In this document: piece by piece, positions 8,708-18,113 of the stretch
How positions within the stretch are numbered: the first letter of the stretch is position 1
Layout of the letters: each line of letters opens with the position of its first letter
DNA from: Sphingobacteriales bacterium
GTDB taxonomy: Bacteria; Bacteroidota; Bacteroidia; Chitinophagales; UBA2359
Length of the DNA stretch: 64,000 bases
Assembly: GCA_016711285.1 (NCBI GenBank)
Contig: JADJTG010000013.1
Span: 474,001 to 538,000, forward strand
Direction: 5' to 3'
Position numbers and translations under genes: made by a program
The notes under the pieces: model-generated
Databases searched by the model: none
What the model was told of the DNA's origin: nothing
The model's input: only the letters and a program-made list of their open reading frames with translations

Positions 8708-9685
8708 ATGAAAAGAGTTTACAAAAATATCATTGAAGCCATCGGCAACACGCCGCTTATTCAACTCAACCGCATCACGGCGGGCATTGCTTGTCCGGTA
8801 TATGCCAAAGTTGAATATTTTAATCCGGGCAACAGTATCAAAGACCGTATCGCCCTCAATTTGATAGAAGATGCCGAGCGCAAAGGTTTGTTGCAGCCAG
8901 GTGGCACTATTGTAGAATGTACCAGTGGCAATACAGGAATGGGCTTGGCGTTGGTAGCTTTGCAAAGAGGCTACAAATGCGTATTTACGATGGCGGATAA
9001 AATGAGCAAAGAGAAAATAGATATTTTGCGGGCAATGGGGGCGGAGGTATTTGTATGCCCCACCGATGTTCCCGCCGAAGACCCACGCTCCTATTATTCT
9101 GTTGCTGCCCGCATTGCCCAAGAGCGCAACGGCTGGAATCCTGACCAATACAACAATTTATCCAACCGCGAAGCACATTATAAAAGCACTGGTCCCGAGC
9201 TGTGGGAACAAACCGAAGGAAAAATAACGCATTTGTTCGTATCTACGGGCACGGGCGGTACATTGGTGGGTACGGGGCAGTATTTAAAAGAAAAAAATCC
9301 GAATATCAAAATTATCGGCGTTGATCCGCAAGGCTCTATCCTGAAACATTGGTTTGATACCGGCGACATAGATGTATCTTTGGCAAAAGTATATGCCGTA
9401 GAAGGTATGGGCGAAGATTTTTTGCCCGACAACTACGACCGCCGCTACATTGATGCAATGGAAACCGTACAAGACAAGGAATCGCTGTTGATGTGTCGCC
9501 GCTTGGCTCGCGAAGAGGGTTTGTTCTGCGGAACTTCTTCAGGAGCAGCTATGCAGGGTACGATGCAGTTGAGCCATACCTTTAAGCCCGATGATTTGGT
9601 AGTCGTAATTTTTCACGACCACGGCAGTCGCTATGTGGGCAAAGTGTATAATGACGACTGGATGAAAGAAAAAGGATTTATGTAA
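8708..9685 (+). CDS. PLP-dependent cysteine synthase / cystathionine beta-synthase
   Basis: 325 residues, fold type II PLP enzyme. The cofactor lysine is in NSIKDRIA; the substrate-binding loop is TSGNTGMGLALVA; the phosphate-binding glycine loop is STGTGGTLVGTGQYL. The C-terminus DHGSRYVGKVYNDDWMKEKGF is typical of cystathionine beta-synthase catalytic domains lacking the CBS regulatory pair, and resembles bacterial cystathionine beta-synthase more than CysK. It would join serine or O-acetylserine with homocysteine or sulfide. Start ATG 8708. The gene is convergent with the glycosyltransferase, 27 bp away. Confidence 0.9.
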   Translation: MKRVYKNIIEAIGNTPLIQLNRITAGIACPVYAKVEYFNPGNSIKDRIALNLIEDAERKGLLQPGGTIVECTSGNTGMGLALVALQRGYKCVFTMADKMSKEKIDILRAMGAEVFVCPTDVPAEDPRSYYSVAARIAQERNGWNPDQYNNLSNREAHYKSTGPELWEQTEGKITHLFVSTGTGGTLVGTGQYLKEKNPNIKIIGVDPQGSILKHWFDTGDIDVSLAKVYAVEGMGEDFLPDNYDRRYIDAMETVQDKESLLMCRRLAREEGLFCGTSSGAAMQGTMQLSHTFKPDDLVVVIFHDHGSRYVGKVYNDDWMKEKGFM

Positions 9686-9712
9686 AAAAATACAGCGCAA
9701 ATGGGACAATAA

Positions 9713-11719
9713 TTATTGAGTATTGCCCCATTTGCAAAAACCTTTCAACAGAATTTCCCAATCTTTTTCCGGCGAATAATCTTTGGCATATAAAAAATTG
9801 AGTCGCGCAATGGTATTGCCGTTGAGTTGTTGCTGATGTTGTTGAGGCAGCGCATCTAAAGGGCTGAGTACGCTCGGTTTCAGTTTGGGCAAAGCAGTAA
9901 TGTTTAGCCCTGTGGCATATCCCACCCACGTTTTGCTGCCGATGAGCGTTTGGCGACAATTTCGCAGCCAAGCCCACCGTTGCGGCACTATCCAAATTAA
10001 TAAAGGCGACAGCAAAAGCATCACCACCGATACGGATATATCAAAGAGGCGTTTGCTGCGCCGAGCTTGGTTTATTAGCATTTGAATATCAATGGCATAC
10101 AAATCGCCGGCAGAATTTTTTGAATTGCTGCCGATAATGCTGCTGCTGTCGCGTGGAACAATTTTGTAGTTGTAGCGATTGCCCAGCAGCAACATATTTT
10201 CAATAATTTTTTGTGATGATATATCGCGGGCACAAAAGATGATGTCGTCTATTTGATAAATTTCCGCACATTCTTTCAACTGCTCTATTTCGCCCAATAT
10301 CTTTTCTTCATCTTGCAAAGCATTGAAATCTTCGTCATTTTTTTCACTGATAATCCAACCCAAAAAATTGATATTGACAGCACTTTCGTTGAGCAATGCC
10401 AATACCCTTTTGCCTTCGGATATGCTGCCTGCGATGGCGAGACGCGGCGGCGCGCTTTCGTCGAAATTAAAATTTTTGTGGCGCACAAAATGTAGCACCG
10501 CCCTCCACAAAGGCAGCAGCAGCAAAGCCCAAGCCGCCCCCAACAATATCATCGCCCTCGAAAAACGATAGCGCATATCCAAAAAACCATAGACCGCCGA
10601 AATGAGCAAAGTACCCACAAAAATACCTCGTACTATTTTGTATGAACGTTGGTGGCGGGTGTCGTAGCCGCCGCTAAAATATATACTCGCTATCCAAAGT
10701 GCAATGTATAGCGGCACATTGAAATACATATATTCGGGTGCATACTTTACATTATCAATGAATTTTACATTTTTTTCCCAAAACTCTTTAATCAAATACA
10801 GTCCGCCCAACAAAATGCCGCCATCTATCCACATTTCCCAAGTGCGCGACACAAAACCAATCAACAAACTCAGCAGCGCACGCAAATAAATACCCAATTT
10901 TATGAACACAATATACAGCCGCGCCTGCTGCTTGGATAAGTGCTTTTGGGCAAAAATAATCATCGCCTGATAAAAAATGCGCACATAATTCAGGCTTCCT
11001 TTTTTGGTACTTTCGCCTTTGTAGTGAATAATGCGTGTGTCGGCTAAATAATAATTTTTATAACCTCCTTTCAAAATGCGATAGGAAAGGTCTATATCTT
11101 CGCCGTACATAAAAAAGGTATCGTCCAATACGCCTACTTTATCAATGGCTGTTTTGCGCAGCAGCATAAAAGCCCCCGATAATATTTCTATTTCGTGGTT
11201 TTCGTGTTCGTTCAGGTGCCCCAGATAATAGCGGTTGAAAAGCGGTGAGCGCGGAAATAAGGTAGATAAGCCGGTAAGTTTGCAAAAAGCCACCCAGGGT
11301 GTGGGCAAGCCGCGTTTGCTTTCAGGCAAAAAATTGCCTTTTCCGTCTAACATTTTCACACCCAAAGCTCCGATGTCGGGGCGGTTTTCCATTGTTTGTA
11401 CGCATTTGATAAAAGTATCTTCTTCCACCAGCGTATCAGGATTGAGCAATAAAATATAATCGCCTTGTGCTATGGCAATTCCTTGATTATTGGCTGCCGA
11501 AAACCCTACATTTTTGTTGTTGGCGATGAGTACAATATGTGGAAAACGCTTGCTTATCCACGCCACACTTCCATCTGCCGAATGGTTGTCCACAACAATT
11601 ATCTCTGTTTGCCAGTGTTGGGTGCGCTCCATCGCCGCTGCCGCTTGCTGCACCGACAAGAGGCTTTGTTCTAGAAAATATTTTACATTATAATTTACAA
11701 TGATAACGGATAGTTTCAT
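9713..11719 (-). CDS. Two-part membrane glycosyltransferase: GT2 domain plus sugar-transferase-like half
   Basis: About 668 residues. An N-terminal family 2 glycosyltransferase (MKLSVIIVNYNVKYFLEQ; VVDNHSADGS; LLLNPDTLVEEDTF; GAFMLLRKTAID; FFMYGEDIDLSYR) resembles rhamnosyltransferases acting on lipid-linked sugars. After residue ~280 come several hydrophobic helices, then a Rossmann-like domain (RLAIAGSISEGKRVLALL, DDIIFCARDIS). The end resembles a polyprenyl-phosphate sugar transferase (RRSKRLFDISVSVVMLLLSPLLI), but the catalytic core of that family is not recognisable. I use the ATG at 11719, since the open frame upstream of it adds only non-conserved residues. Role: probably cell-surface polysaccharide or lipid-linked glycan assembly. 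Confidence 0.85.
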   Translation of the reverse strand: MKLSVIIVNYNVKYFLEQSLLSVQQAAAAMERTQHWQTEIIVVDNHSADGSVAWISKRFPHIVLIANNKNVGFSAANNQGIAIAQGDYILLLNPDTLVEEDTFIKCVQTMENRPDIGALGVKMLDGKGNFLPESKRGLPTPWVAFCKLTGLSTLFPRSPLFNRYYLGHLNEHENHEIEILSGAFMLLRKTAIDKVGVLDDTFFMYGEDIDLSYRILKGGYKNYYLADTRIIHYKGESTKKGSLNYVRIFYQAMIIFAQKHLSKQQARLYIVFIKLGIYLRALLSLLIGFVSRTWEMWIDGGILLGGLYLIKEFWEKNVKFIDNVKYAPEYMYFNVPLYIALWIASIYFSGGYDTRHQRSYKIVRGIFVGTLLISAVYGFLDMRYRFSRAMILLGAAWALLLLPLWRAVLHFVRHKNFNFDESAPPRLAIAGSISEGKRVLALLNESAVNINFLGWIISEKNDEDFNALQDEEKILGEIEQLKECAEIYQIDDIIFCARDISSQKIIENMLLLGNRYNYKIVPRDSSSIIGSNSKNSAGDLYAIDIQMLINQARRSKRLFDISVSVVMLLLSPLLIWIVPQRWAWLRNCRQTLIGSKTWVGYATGLNITALPKLKPSVLSPLDALPQQHQQQLNGNTIARLNFLYAKDYSPEKDWEILLKGFCKWGNTQ

Positions 11720-11807
11720 CTGCGGCAATTTGTGATATGTACCGAAGGGCAAAGGTAGCGATTTTTAGTGCGTTGTGTAATTTTTAGCGTTCAAGATTAT
11801 TAATGAT

Positions 11808-11857
11808 AAAAAAACGAGACGTATTTTCTCGTTGAAAGAAAATGCATCTCGTTTTTT
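11808..11857. terminator. Hairpin with flanking A and T tracts
   Basis: The arms aacgagacgtattttct and agaaaatgcatctcgtt pair with two mismatches and are bordered by A-run and T-run. It lies 91 bp downstream of the end of the M4 peptidase gene (11949) and upstream of the glycosyltransferase start (11719), so it probably ends the minus-strand peptidase transcript. It could work in both directions. Confidence 0.75.
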
Positions 11858-11948
11858 GCAGTCAGCTACAACTTACCCTGTGTTTAGTCAATATCGTAAC
11901 CTTTCTTTTAAAAAATCAAACTATAACGGATAAGGCACTGTGATGAGG

Positions 11949-12278
11949 TTAATTTTTTACGAATTTAAAATATTGCACGGCATTTTTTTCATTGCTTTGC
12001 TGCTGTGGTTCAAGGCGGACAAAGTAAGTGCCGCTTGCCAAGTGTGCAATGTTGATATGCAGGTTATTCAGAGTTTGGGGCGCATATCGCGCTATTTCCA
12101 CTCCTTTCAAATCAATGATACTTGTGCCAACGAGTGCGGCAGCCGTTGCAGGTGTTGAAACAAAGCGCAACTCATCGCGGCTCGGATTGGGATACAACAG
12201 GGCGGCAAGGTTTGCAAAGTCCTTGTCTGCGATGCCTGTGTTGTAGTCGCGGTCGCCGGTGGCAAACCAGTAGGCCAT
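11949..12278 (-). CDS. C-terminal T9SS domain of the M4 peptidase, out of frame
   Basis: This frame encodes AYWFATGDRDYNTGIADKD, the T9SS type A domain LLYPNPSRDELRF and the end GTYFVRLEPQQQSNEKNAVQYFKFVKN. It has no start or signal of its own and directly continues the M4 peptidase sequence (VLVGEAKW joined to AYWFATGDRD). One extra G in the tgg-gcc stretch near 12276 would restore a single gene spanning 11949-15052. Confidence 0.8.
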   Translation of the reverse strand: MAYWFATGDRDYNTGIADKDFANLAALLYPNPSRDELRFVSTPATAAALVGTSIIDLKGVEIARYAPQTLNNLHINIAHLASGTYFVRLEPQQQSNEKNAVQYFKFVKN

Positions 12279-15052
12279 TTGGCTTCACCAACCAACACGC
12301 TTGCATCGCCGGTAGAGTTGATTTTATTGGATTGTATGGCAATTTGTGCTACTACTTCTTTTCCGTTGTTGTCCAATGACGTAAATACCATTTTTTGATC
12401 ATCAATAGAATAGGAAGGATAACCCAAAACCTGATTTTGGAAAATAGTGCCTATATCGCCGGTTTCGGTATTCACTGCCATTACAGCCGTTGAGCTTTCA
12501 GAAAAATAATCAAATCCCAATATATTCGGCGATGTTTTTGCGAGCGCAGGGTTGCCGATGCTCACACCTTCGGGCAAGTTACTGAAAATAGGCAATATGT
12601 TACCATCTCCGAAATTATTGGTGCTTTTATTCCATACACGCAATACACCCAAATCCCAATAATTTTTACTGTTAGTGCCACCAATCTCATTATAGCTGTC
12701 AAAATACACATATTCGCCGCTATAATCCCATTCCAAAGCATCGGCGTATTGTACAGAGTTCAGATTAACGCCGCTACCTGTGGTTGGGTTGTATAAGTCG
12801 TATTTTTTCCAGCTTTCCTGCCCGAAATCATACACCCAGATTTCAGGTACTGCTTGCTTTGGAATACACGCCAATTTGCTGCCATCTTTTGATATGGCTA
12901 CATTATCCCAATAAGCATCGCTCGTGAGGGCAAAAGTTTGTGCCGGATCTTCGGTGAGGTCAGTAGTATAAATATTGTTGTTACTTCCTACAAATACAAT
13001 ATATGCGCCATCATCGGTTACAGAGGGTTTGCGGTTGGGAACAATGGTAGTAAGCGGAACAAAATTGCTGCCTACGGTGCTGCTCAGATACAAAGTATTG
13101 TTGTCGGTAGGAGTAGTATTGATGAGCAAAATAAATTCGTCACCCGGATTTTCTTCGAGTATAGGGTCGGTGTTGGTGGGCGTACCATCGCTGATACCGA
13201 CTGCATCGAAGGCTTGTTTGGCTTTTTGTACTTCGTTGGAAGTAGCTCCATACAAATCTGTGGCGGCTTTTATGATGGCAATGCGCAAATCAACAAACTT
13301 CGACGATTTGGTAAGATATTGTTTCATAGCTCTGAAATACACTTTTTCGGCGGTGGTTTTGCTTACAACGCTGGCAAAATTGTAAAATGCTTTGTTTGGA
13401 ATACCACTGTTGACGTGTACACCTCCGTTATCTTGGCTGCCGCTATATATTTCACTCATTTTATCGGGCTGCCAGCCATTGCTGCCCAAACCTGTGCCTC
13501 CGTTGTGCGGATTTTGTAAATCGCGCAGACAACCCGAAGGAAACACAGAAGTTTTTACAACATCTTCGCCCATTTTCCAGTCATCGCTGTCTATCATCGC
13601 CCCGAAAACATCTGCCAAGTGCTCATTAATCGCCCCGGACTGATTTTGATATATCAGATTTGCTGTACTTTGGATTACACCGTGCGTCATTTCGTGCCCT
13701 GCCACATCTAATCCTTTAGCCAAAGGCTTAAAAGCAGTAGCTCCATTGCCGTAAAACATATAAGAGCCGTTCCAGAAAGCATTATCCAAACCACCTCCAT
13801 CATCATCTGCCACATTAATAAAAGATACCAAATCGCCGCCATTGCCGTCCACCGATTTCCAAGTGTGCTTACTCAAATAATAGTCATAAGCCACACTCGC
13901 ATTATAGTGCGCCGATACTTCGGTGGGTGTCCAACCATTGGCGGTGGTAGAGGTACAATCGCCGTAATTCGGGTTATTGGTTGTAGAATTATTAAAATCC
14001 AGTGTAACAATAGAGCCTTGTCCTTCTTGCGGCAAAGAAGTAGTGCCGCCGGTGTACATAGATTTGGAAGTGTCGTAGAGATAATAAGTGCTGCCGCTTT
14101 TAAAAATTTTTATGCTGCGCGATACGCCGTTGAGGTCGGGGGCAGTGCCTGTATCGGGTCCCAAAGCGCAAGTATGATTATAAGTATTGAGTACCTCGCC
14201 TGTGTGGGCATCAATAAAATATTCCCAACGCTCTATAAAATTCGGAAATACGGTCAAGTGCCACGCCAAACGCATATCATTTCCTTGCTCGTCAAGCGGA
14301 TAAATGAGGAGTTGGGCTTGATGAACTTCTTGTAAATATGGTGGAAAATCGGTATTTTCTTTATTGTAGTCGGCTACGGTTGTTTTTTTCTCCAACTCCG
14401 ACAAAGCAAAAGCCAAGGCACTTTCTTTCGTAAGCGAAGGTATGGTGCTTGTTACAGTGGCGGGTGTAGGCAGGCTGCGTCCATTTAATACCACTTCTCC
14501 GTCAGGTGAAATGTGAACGGCTACCTCTGCCCCAAAAATTTCCAATCCTGCAAATTGTTGCTGTGCCTTAAAATGAAACATACCCAATTCGTCGGCGGCA
14601 TCATTACCGCGCAACTGCCACTCTTGGTCGGCATCGTTGATTTGCAAAACTGTTGCCGTTTTTTGTAAAAATTGCCGTGCTGCCGTTTCTGCCGTGCTTT
14701 TGTTCAATGAATTGCTTTTTGCCAAAGCACTTTTGCCCTCCAGCAGAATAGGGCGTTGAGTGGAGGGATCGGCGATACCGCTTTGCAGCAACAAAGCAGG
14801 AGCATCTACAGAAGGAGCTGTCAAGGTGATGCCGCTCGCCAATGTTGCTGCGGGGGTGGCAGTTGCCGGAGTTGCCCGCTGTGCCAGATATGCCGATAAT
14901 TGTGTGTGTGGCAGCAGTTCCGCCGGTTCATTGCGCTGCTGTTGGGCGGCAGGGGTTGTATTTTTTAATTTTGATACAAATGAGCTTTGAGCTTGTATGT
15001 TTGCTATACAACCATACAGACACAATGCAAGTGTTAAAGTATATTTTATCAT
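12107..15052 (-). CDS. M4 (thermolysin-family) metallopeptidase, main part
   Basis: 981 residues in this frame. The order is: signal peptide (MIKYTLTLALCLYGCIANIQAQ); FTP/PepSY-type propeptide (to ~residue 290); and the M4 catalytic domain with zinc motif HEMTH (H453, E454, H457) and third ligand in NEHLAD (E477), followed by GGVHVNSGIPNKAFYNFA, which carries the catalytic His. A beta-propeller-like region follows from ~640 (SKDGSKLACIP, DYSGEYVYFDSY). The frame is broken near 12273-12283: the true C-terminus, a T9SS sorting domain, continues in another frame at 11949-12278, so the last ~60 residues of this frame are spurious. Role: secreted endopeptidase. Confidence 0.9.
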   Translation of the reverse strand: MIKYTLTLALCLYGCIANIQAQSSFVSKLKNTTPAAQQQRNEPAELLPHTQLSAYLAQRATPATATPAATLASGITLTAPSVDAPALLLQSGIADPSTQRPILLEGKSALAKSNSLNKSTAETAARQFLQKTATVLQINDADQEWQLRGNDAADELGMFHFKAQQQFAGLEIFGAEVAVHISPDGEVVLNGRSLPTPATVTSTIPSLTKESALAFALSELEKKTTVADYNKENTDFPPYLQEVHQAQLLIYPLDEQGNDMRLAWHLTVFPNFIERWEYFIDAHTGEVLNTYNHTCALGPDTGTAPDLNGVSRSIKIFKSGSTYYLYDTSKSMYTGGTTSLPQEGQGSIVTLDFNNSTTNNPNYGDCTSTTANGWTPTEVSAHYNASVAYDYYLSKHTWKSVDGNGGDLVSFINVADDDGGGLDNAFWNGSYMFYGNGATAFKPLAKGLDVAGHEMTHGVIQSTANLIYQNQSGAINEHLADVFGAMIDSDDWKMGEDVVKTSVFPSGCLRDLQNPHNGGTGLGSNGWQPDKMSEIYSGSQDNGGVHVNSGIPNKAFYNFASVVSKTTAEKVYFRAMKQYLTKSSKFVDLRIAIIKAATDLYGATSNEVQKAKQAFDAVGISDGTPTNTDPILEENPGDEFILLINTTPTDNNTLYLSSTVGSNFVPLTTIVPNRKPSVTDDGAYIVFVGSNNNIYTTDLTEDPAQTFALTSDAYWDNVAISKDGSKLACIPKQAVPEIWVYDFGQESWKKYDLYNPTTGSGVNLNSVQYADALEWDYSGEYVYFDSYNEIGGTNSKNYWDLGVLRVWNKSTNNFGDGNILPIFSNLPEGVSIGNPALAKTSPNILGFDYFSESSTAVMAVNTETGDIGTIFQNQVLGYPSYSIDDQKMVFTSLDNNGKEVVAQIAIQSNKINSTGDASVLVGEAKWPTGLPPATATTTQASQTRTLQTLPPCCIPIRAAMSCALFQHLQRLPHSLAQVSLI

Positions 15053-15157
15053 TATTCAGGTTGTTTTTTTTTACTGTTGTACATAAATGTGTGTGTGTTT
15101 TTATAAAAACTACCGTTTTTTGCTAAAAAGTATCAATAAAACGTTCAAACAATAAAA

Positions 15158-15625
15158 TTATTGCTTGGGTTGTTGCGTGGCTGTCATCAGCGGGCGACTT
15201 GCTTTTATAAGAGTATCCAAAAAAGGCTTTAAGCTCACCGGCATAATATATTTATCATCGCCCCACATACTTTGAGTAAGTGTATCTTCGGGTTGTGCTT
15301 TGTAGCCGATAAATCCATATACATTGCCCGGGTGGTTGAATTGCAAAGAATCAATATTGATTTTATTCAGTTGTTTAAAAAAATACTTTCGTGTCTGTTT
15401 AGGCAATTTACCGACAAAAAGCGTATCAGCCTGCAATTTTTCCTGATAAAAAAACTGTCCGTTTTCCAACAGAAAATAAGTTGCTCCATTGCCCGCAAAA
15501 CCGCCGCCTTTTCCCCATTGCAGTTGCTTGCCTTTGGTATAGGTGGCGGGAGTATATTTTTTGTTGCAGGCATTAGACAATAACAAAACGGCTAAGGAAA
15601 ACACAATAATTTTTTGGAGTTGCAT
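15158..15625 (-). CDS. Hypothetical lipoprotein
   Basis: 155 residues with a lipoprotein signal (MQLQKIIVFSLAVLLLSNAC, lipobox Cys20). The mature part contains WGKGGGFAGNGATYFLLENGQFFYQ, a pattern I associate with small unannotated Bacteroidota lipoproteins, but I cannot name a family. It lies 105 bp upstream of the M4 peptidase start on the same strand. No function is assigned. Confidence 0.7.
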   Translation of the reverse strand: MQLQKIIVFSLAVLLLSNACNKKYTPATYTKGKQLQWGKGGGFAGNGATYFLLENGQFFYQEKLQADTLFVGKLPKQTRKYFFKQLNKINIDSLQFNHPGNVYGFIGYKAQPEDTLTQSMWGDDKYIMPVSLKPFLDTLIKASRPLMTATQQPKQ

Positions 15626-15893
15626 GGTGCGTGATGATAAAACGTTGAAATAATGTATATATGTTTTGTCGGCAAGATGAAAAAAAAACGGGTATCGGGA
15701 GGTTTGAATGAGATAAAATTAACACCATTGTATAATACACATACAAGGTTATTTTTTTTATGATCGTTATATTTTTTACAAAAATACAAAACATCAGGCT
15801 TTATTTTTAAGTTCAATTTTTATTGATATAAGAAATTTGTCTGTTTTTTAAACCACAGAAGATAAGTTTTTTTATTTCATCAAAAAAATAATG
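15626..15893. other. Intergenic region between divergent genes
   Basis: AT-rich spacer between the minus-strand lipoprotein and the plus-strand rimP promoter. No conserved coding frame is seen. Confidence 0.5.
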
Positions 15894-15901
15894 TAAATTT
15901 G
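15894..15901 (+). promoter_or_regulatory. Bacteroidota-type -7 box upstream of rimP
   Basis: TAAATTTG matches the TAnnTTTG consensus of the Bacteroidota housekeeping sigma factor. Transcription would begin a few bases downstream, just before the hairpin at 15917. No clear -33 TTG element was found. Confidence 0.55.
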
Positions 15902-15916
15902 CGGCGTATTTCCAAC

Positions 15917-15952
15917 AAGAAGGGGACAAATTCTGTCCCCTTCTTCTTTTTT
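15917..15952 (+). terminator. Promoter-proximal terminator-like hairpin in the rimP leader
   Basis: A perfect 12-bp stem (aagaaggggaca with tgtccccttctt), loop aattc, then a T-rich tail. It sits between the predicted promoter and rimP, so rimP-nusA-infB transcripts starting there would have to read through it. It is either an attenuator or a terminator left from an upstream unit. Confidence 0.7.
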
Positions 15953-15986
15953 AATAGTCTCAATATAATTATTACACAGTGTATTT

Positions 15987-16457
15987 ATGAAAACAGAGCA
16001 GCGTATCACCGATGCCCTTGCACAGCGTTTGGCGAATACGGACAAATTTTTGGTAGAAGTGAAAAGCAGCGGCAGAAAAATTCAGGTATTTTTGGATAGT
16101 GATACCTTTGTGAGCATTGATGATTGTGCCGACATCAGCCGTTTTTTGGAGCAAATCCTCGAAACAGAGCGTTTAGTGCCTGAAAATTACGTTTTGGAAG
16201 TGTCATCGGCAGGCGCAGATATGCCACTTCGTTTGGCACGTCAGTTTCAAAAACACATCGGACAAGCGGTAGAAGTACTGTTGAACGATGGTATAAAAAT
16301 TGAGGGTTTGCTTATTGGCAGCGAAGAAGACAGTTTTGAAGTAGAAGTATTGTCGCCACCCTCCAAGAAAAAAAAGCCTGCTCCTATTAATGAACCTGCT
16401 GTTCGTTTATTTCGTTTTAATGATATAAAGAGTATTAAACGCAAGTTGGTATTTTGA
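15987..16457 (+). CDS. rimP: Ribosome maturation factor RimP
   Basis: 156 residues. An N-terminal alpha/beta domain (TDKFLVEVKSSGRKIQVFLDSD, VSIDDCADISRFLEQIL, YVLEVSSAGADMPLR) is followed by the SH3-like C-terminal domain (GQAVEVLLNDGIKIEGLLIGSEEDSFEVEV). RimP assists late assembly of the 30S subunit. It is followed 95 bp later by nusA, the usual order rimP-nusA-infB. The length is normal. Confidence 0.95.
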   Translation: MKTEQRITDALAQRLANTDKFLVEVKSSGRKIQVFLDSDTFVSIDDCADISRFLEQILETERLVPENYVLEVSSAGADMPLRLARQFQKHIGQAVEVLLNDGIKIEGLLIGSEEDSFEVEVLSPPSKKKKPAPINEPAVRLFRFNDIKSIKRKLVF

Positions 16458-16552
16458 CAAAAAAACAGTGACAATAAAATAAACAGACCGATTTTAATCA
16501 CTACTATATATTTATATATATTCTATAAAAAATAATTTTTTAAAGACGACTT

Positions 16553-17824
16553 ATGAGCAACTCCATATTAATTGAATCGTTCAGCGACTTTAAAGATAAT
16601 AAAAATATCAATCGCCCGACCATGATACGGGTAATTGAAGATGTGTTCCGCACTATTTTGCGCCGCAAATACGGCAGCGATGAAAATTTTGACATCATTG
16701 TCAATACTGACAAAGGCGACCTTGAAATTTGGCGGCGGCGCACCATTGTAGCCAACGGAGCAGTAGAAGACACGAACACCGAAATTGCTTTGAGCGAAGC
16801 CCGCAAAATAGAAGCCGACTACGAAGTAGGCGAAGAAGCCTACGAATCCATCAACATTTTGGATTTCGGTCGCCGCTCTATCCTCACTGCCCGCCAAACG
16901 CTCATTTCGCGCATCAACGAAGTAGAAAAAGACGAACTCTACAAAAAATACAGCGAGCGCATCGGCGAGTTGGTAACAGCCGAAGTATATCAGGTATGGA
17001 AAAAAGAACTGTTGCTTTTAGACGACGACAAAAACGAACTCATTTTGCCCAAAGACCAAATGATAAAAAGCGATTTTTATAAAAAAGGAGATGCCGTAAA
17101 AGCCGTAGTTCAAAAGGTAGATTTGCGCAACAATGCACCCATTATTCGTTTGTCGCGCACCGACAATGCTTTTTTGTCAAAGCTCTTGGAACAAGAAGTA
17201 CCCGAAATATTTGACGGCATCATTCAGATAAAACGCATTGCACGGCTTCCGGGCGAACGCGCCAAAGTAGCCGTAGAATCTTATGATGAACGCATAGACC
17301 CCGTAGGTGCTTGCGTAGGTATGAAAGGCACACGTATTCACGGCATTGTACGCGAACTGCGCAACGAAAATATAGATGTTATCAACTACACCAATAATCT
17401 CAATCTTTTTGTGCAGCGTTGTTTGGCTCCTGCCAAAATCAATTCAATGTTTGTAAATGAAGATAAAAAGAAAATAGGCGTATATCTCGACCCCGAACAA
17501 GTATCTTTGGCTATCGGAAAAGGCGGAGCCAACATAAAATTAGCCATCAAACTCACCGGCTACGATATTGATGTGTTCAGAGATGTTGATGAAGAAGATG
17601 AATATGATATTGAATTAGATGAATTTTCTGACGAAATAGAACAATGGGTCATTGATGCTTTGAAAAAAATAGGCTTGGACACTGCCCGCAGCGTATTGGA
17701 GCAAAGTTCGGCAGATTTAGCACGCCGCGCCGACCTTGAAGAAGAAACCGTTGAAGATGTACTGCGCATTTTGAAAGCAGAGTTTGACAACGAAGATACA
17801 GCACCCAATCATCCGGAGGCTTAA
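16553..17824 (+). CDS. nusA: Transcription termination/antitermination factor NusA
   Basis: 423 residues. An N-terminal RNA-polymerase-binding domain (IRVIEDVFRTILRRKYGSDENF) is followed by an S1 domain at ~130-200 and two KH domains (VGACVGMKGTRIHGIVRELRNENIDVI; VSLAIGKGGANIKLAIKLTGYDIDV). The acidic C-terminus with a helical-hairpin repeat (LEQSSADLARRADLEEETVEDVLRIL) is usual for this phylum. NusA binds RNA polymerase and modulates pausing, termination and antitermination. It lies between rimP and infB. Confidence 0.97.
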   Translation: MSNSILIESFSDFKDNKNINRPTMIRVIEDVFRTILRRKYGSDENFDIIVNTDKGDLEIWRRRTIVANGAVEDTNTEIALSEARKIEADYEVGEEAYESINILDFGRRSILTARQTLISRINEVEKDELYKKYSERIGELVTAEVYQVWKKELLLLDDDKNELILPKDQMIKSDFYKKGDAVKAVVQKVDLRNNAPIIRLSRTDNAFLSKLLEQEVPEIFDGIIQIKRIARLPGERAKVAVESYDERIDPVGACVGMKGTRIHGIVRELRNENIDVINYTNNLNLFVQRCLAPAKINSMFVNEDKKKIGVYLDPEQVSLAIGKGGANIKLAIKLTGYDIDVFRDVDEEDEYDIELDEFSDEIEQWVIDALKKIGLDTARSVLEQSSADLARRADLEEETVEDVLRILKAEFDNEDTAPNHPEA

Positions 17825-18113
17825 TTGCCATAAAAAAACAGGATTTTTTGAACAAAGAATAAATTTTAAAACCTTGCCCAATAAGTTCTGTGATATTTTT
17901 GCTTAATTTTGACCTTTATTTTAATTAAATATCAAAAAAACTAAATATAATGCGCTTTTTAGCCATATTTTATCATTTTTTGTAAAAAGTGCGATCTTTT
18001 TATATAGCAATTAGATAATTTTTCACTTACAACAAGAAAAAAAGTAAACCTTCGGGCTGTATTATACCCATCAAGGGCAGATTTTTTTCGTATTTTTTAT
18101 TGAAAACCGGTTC

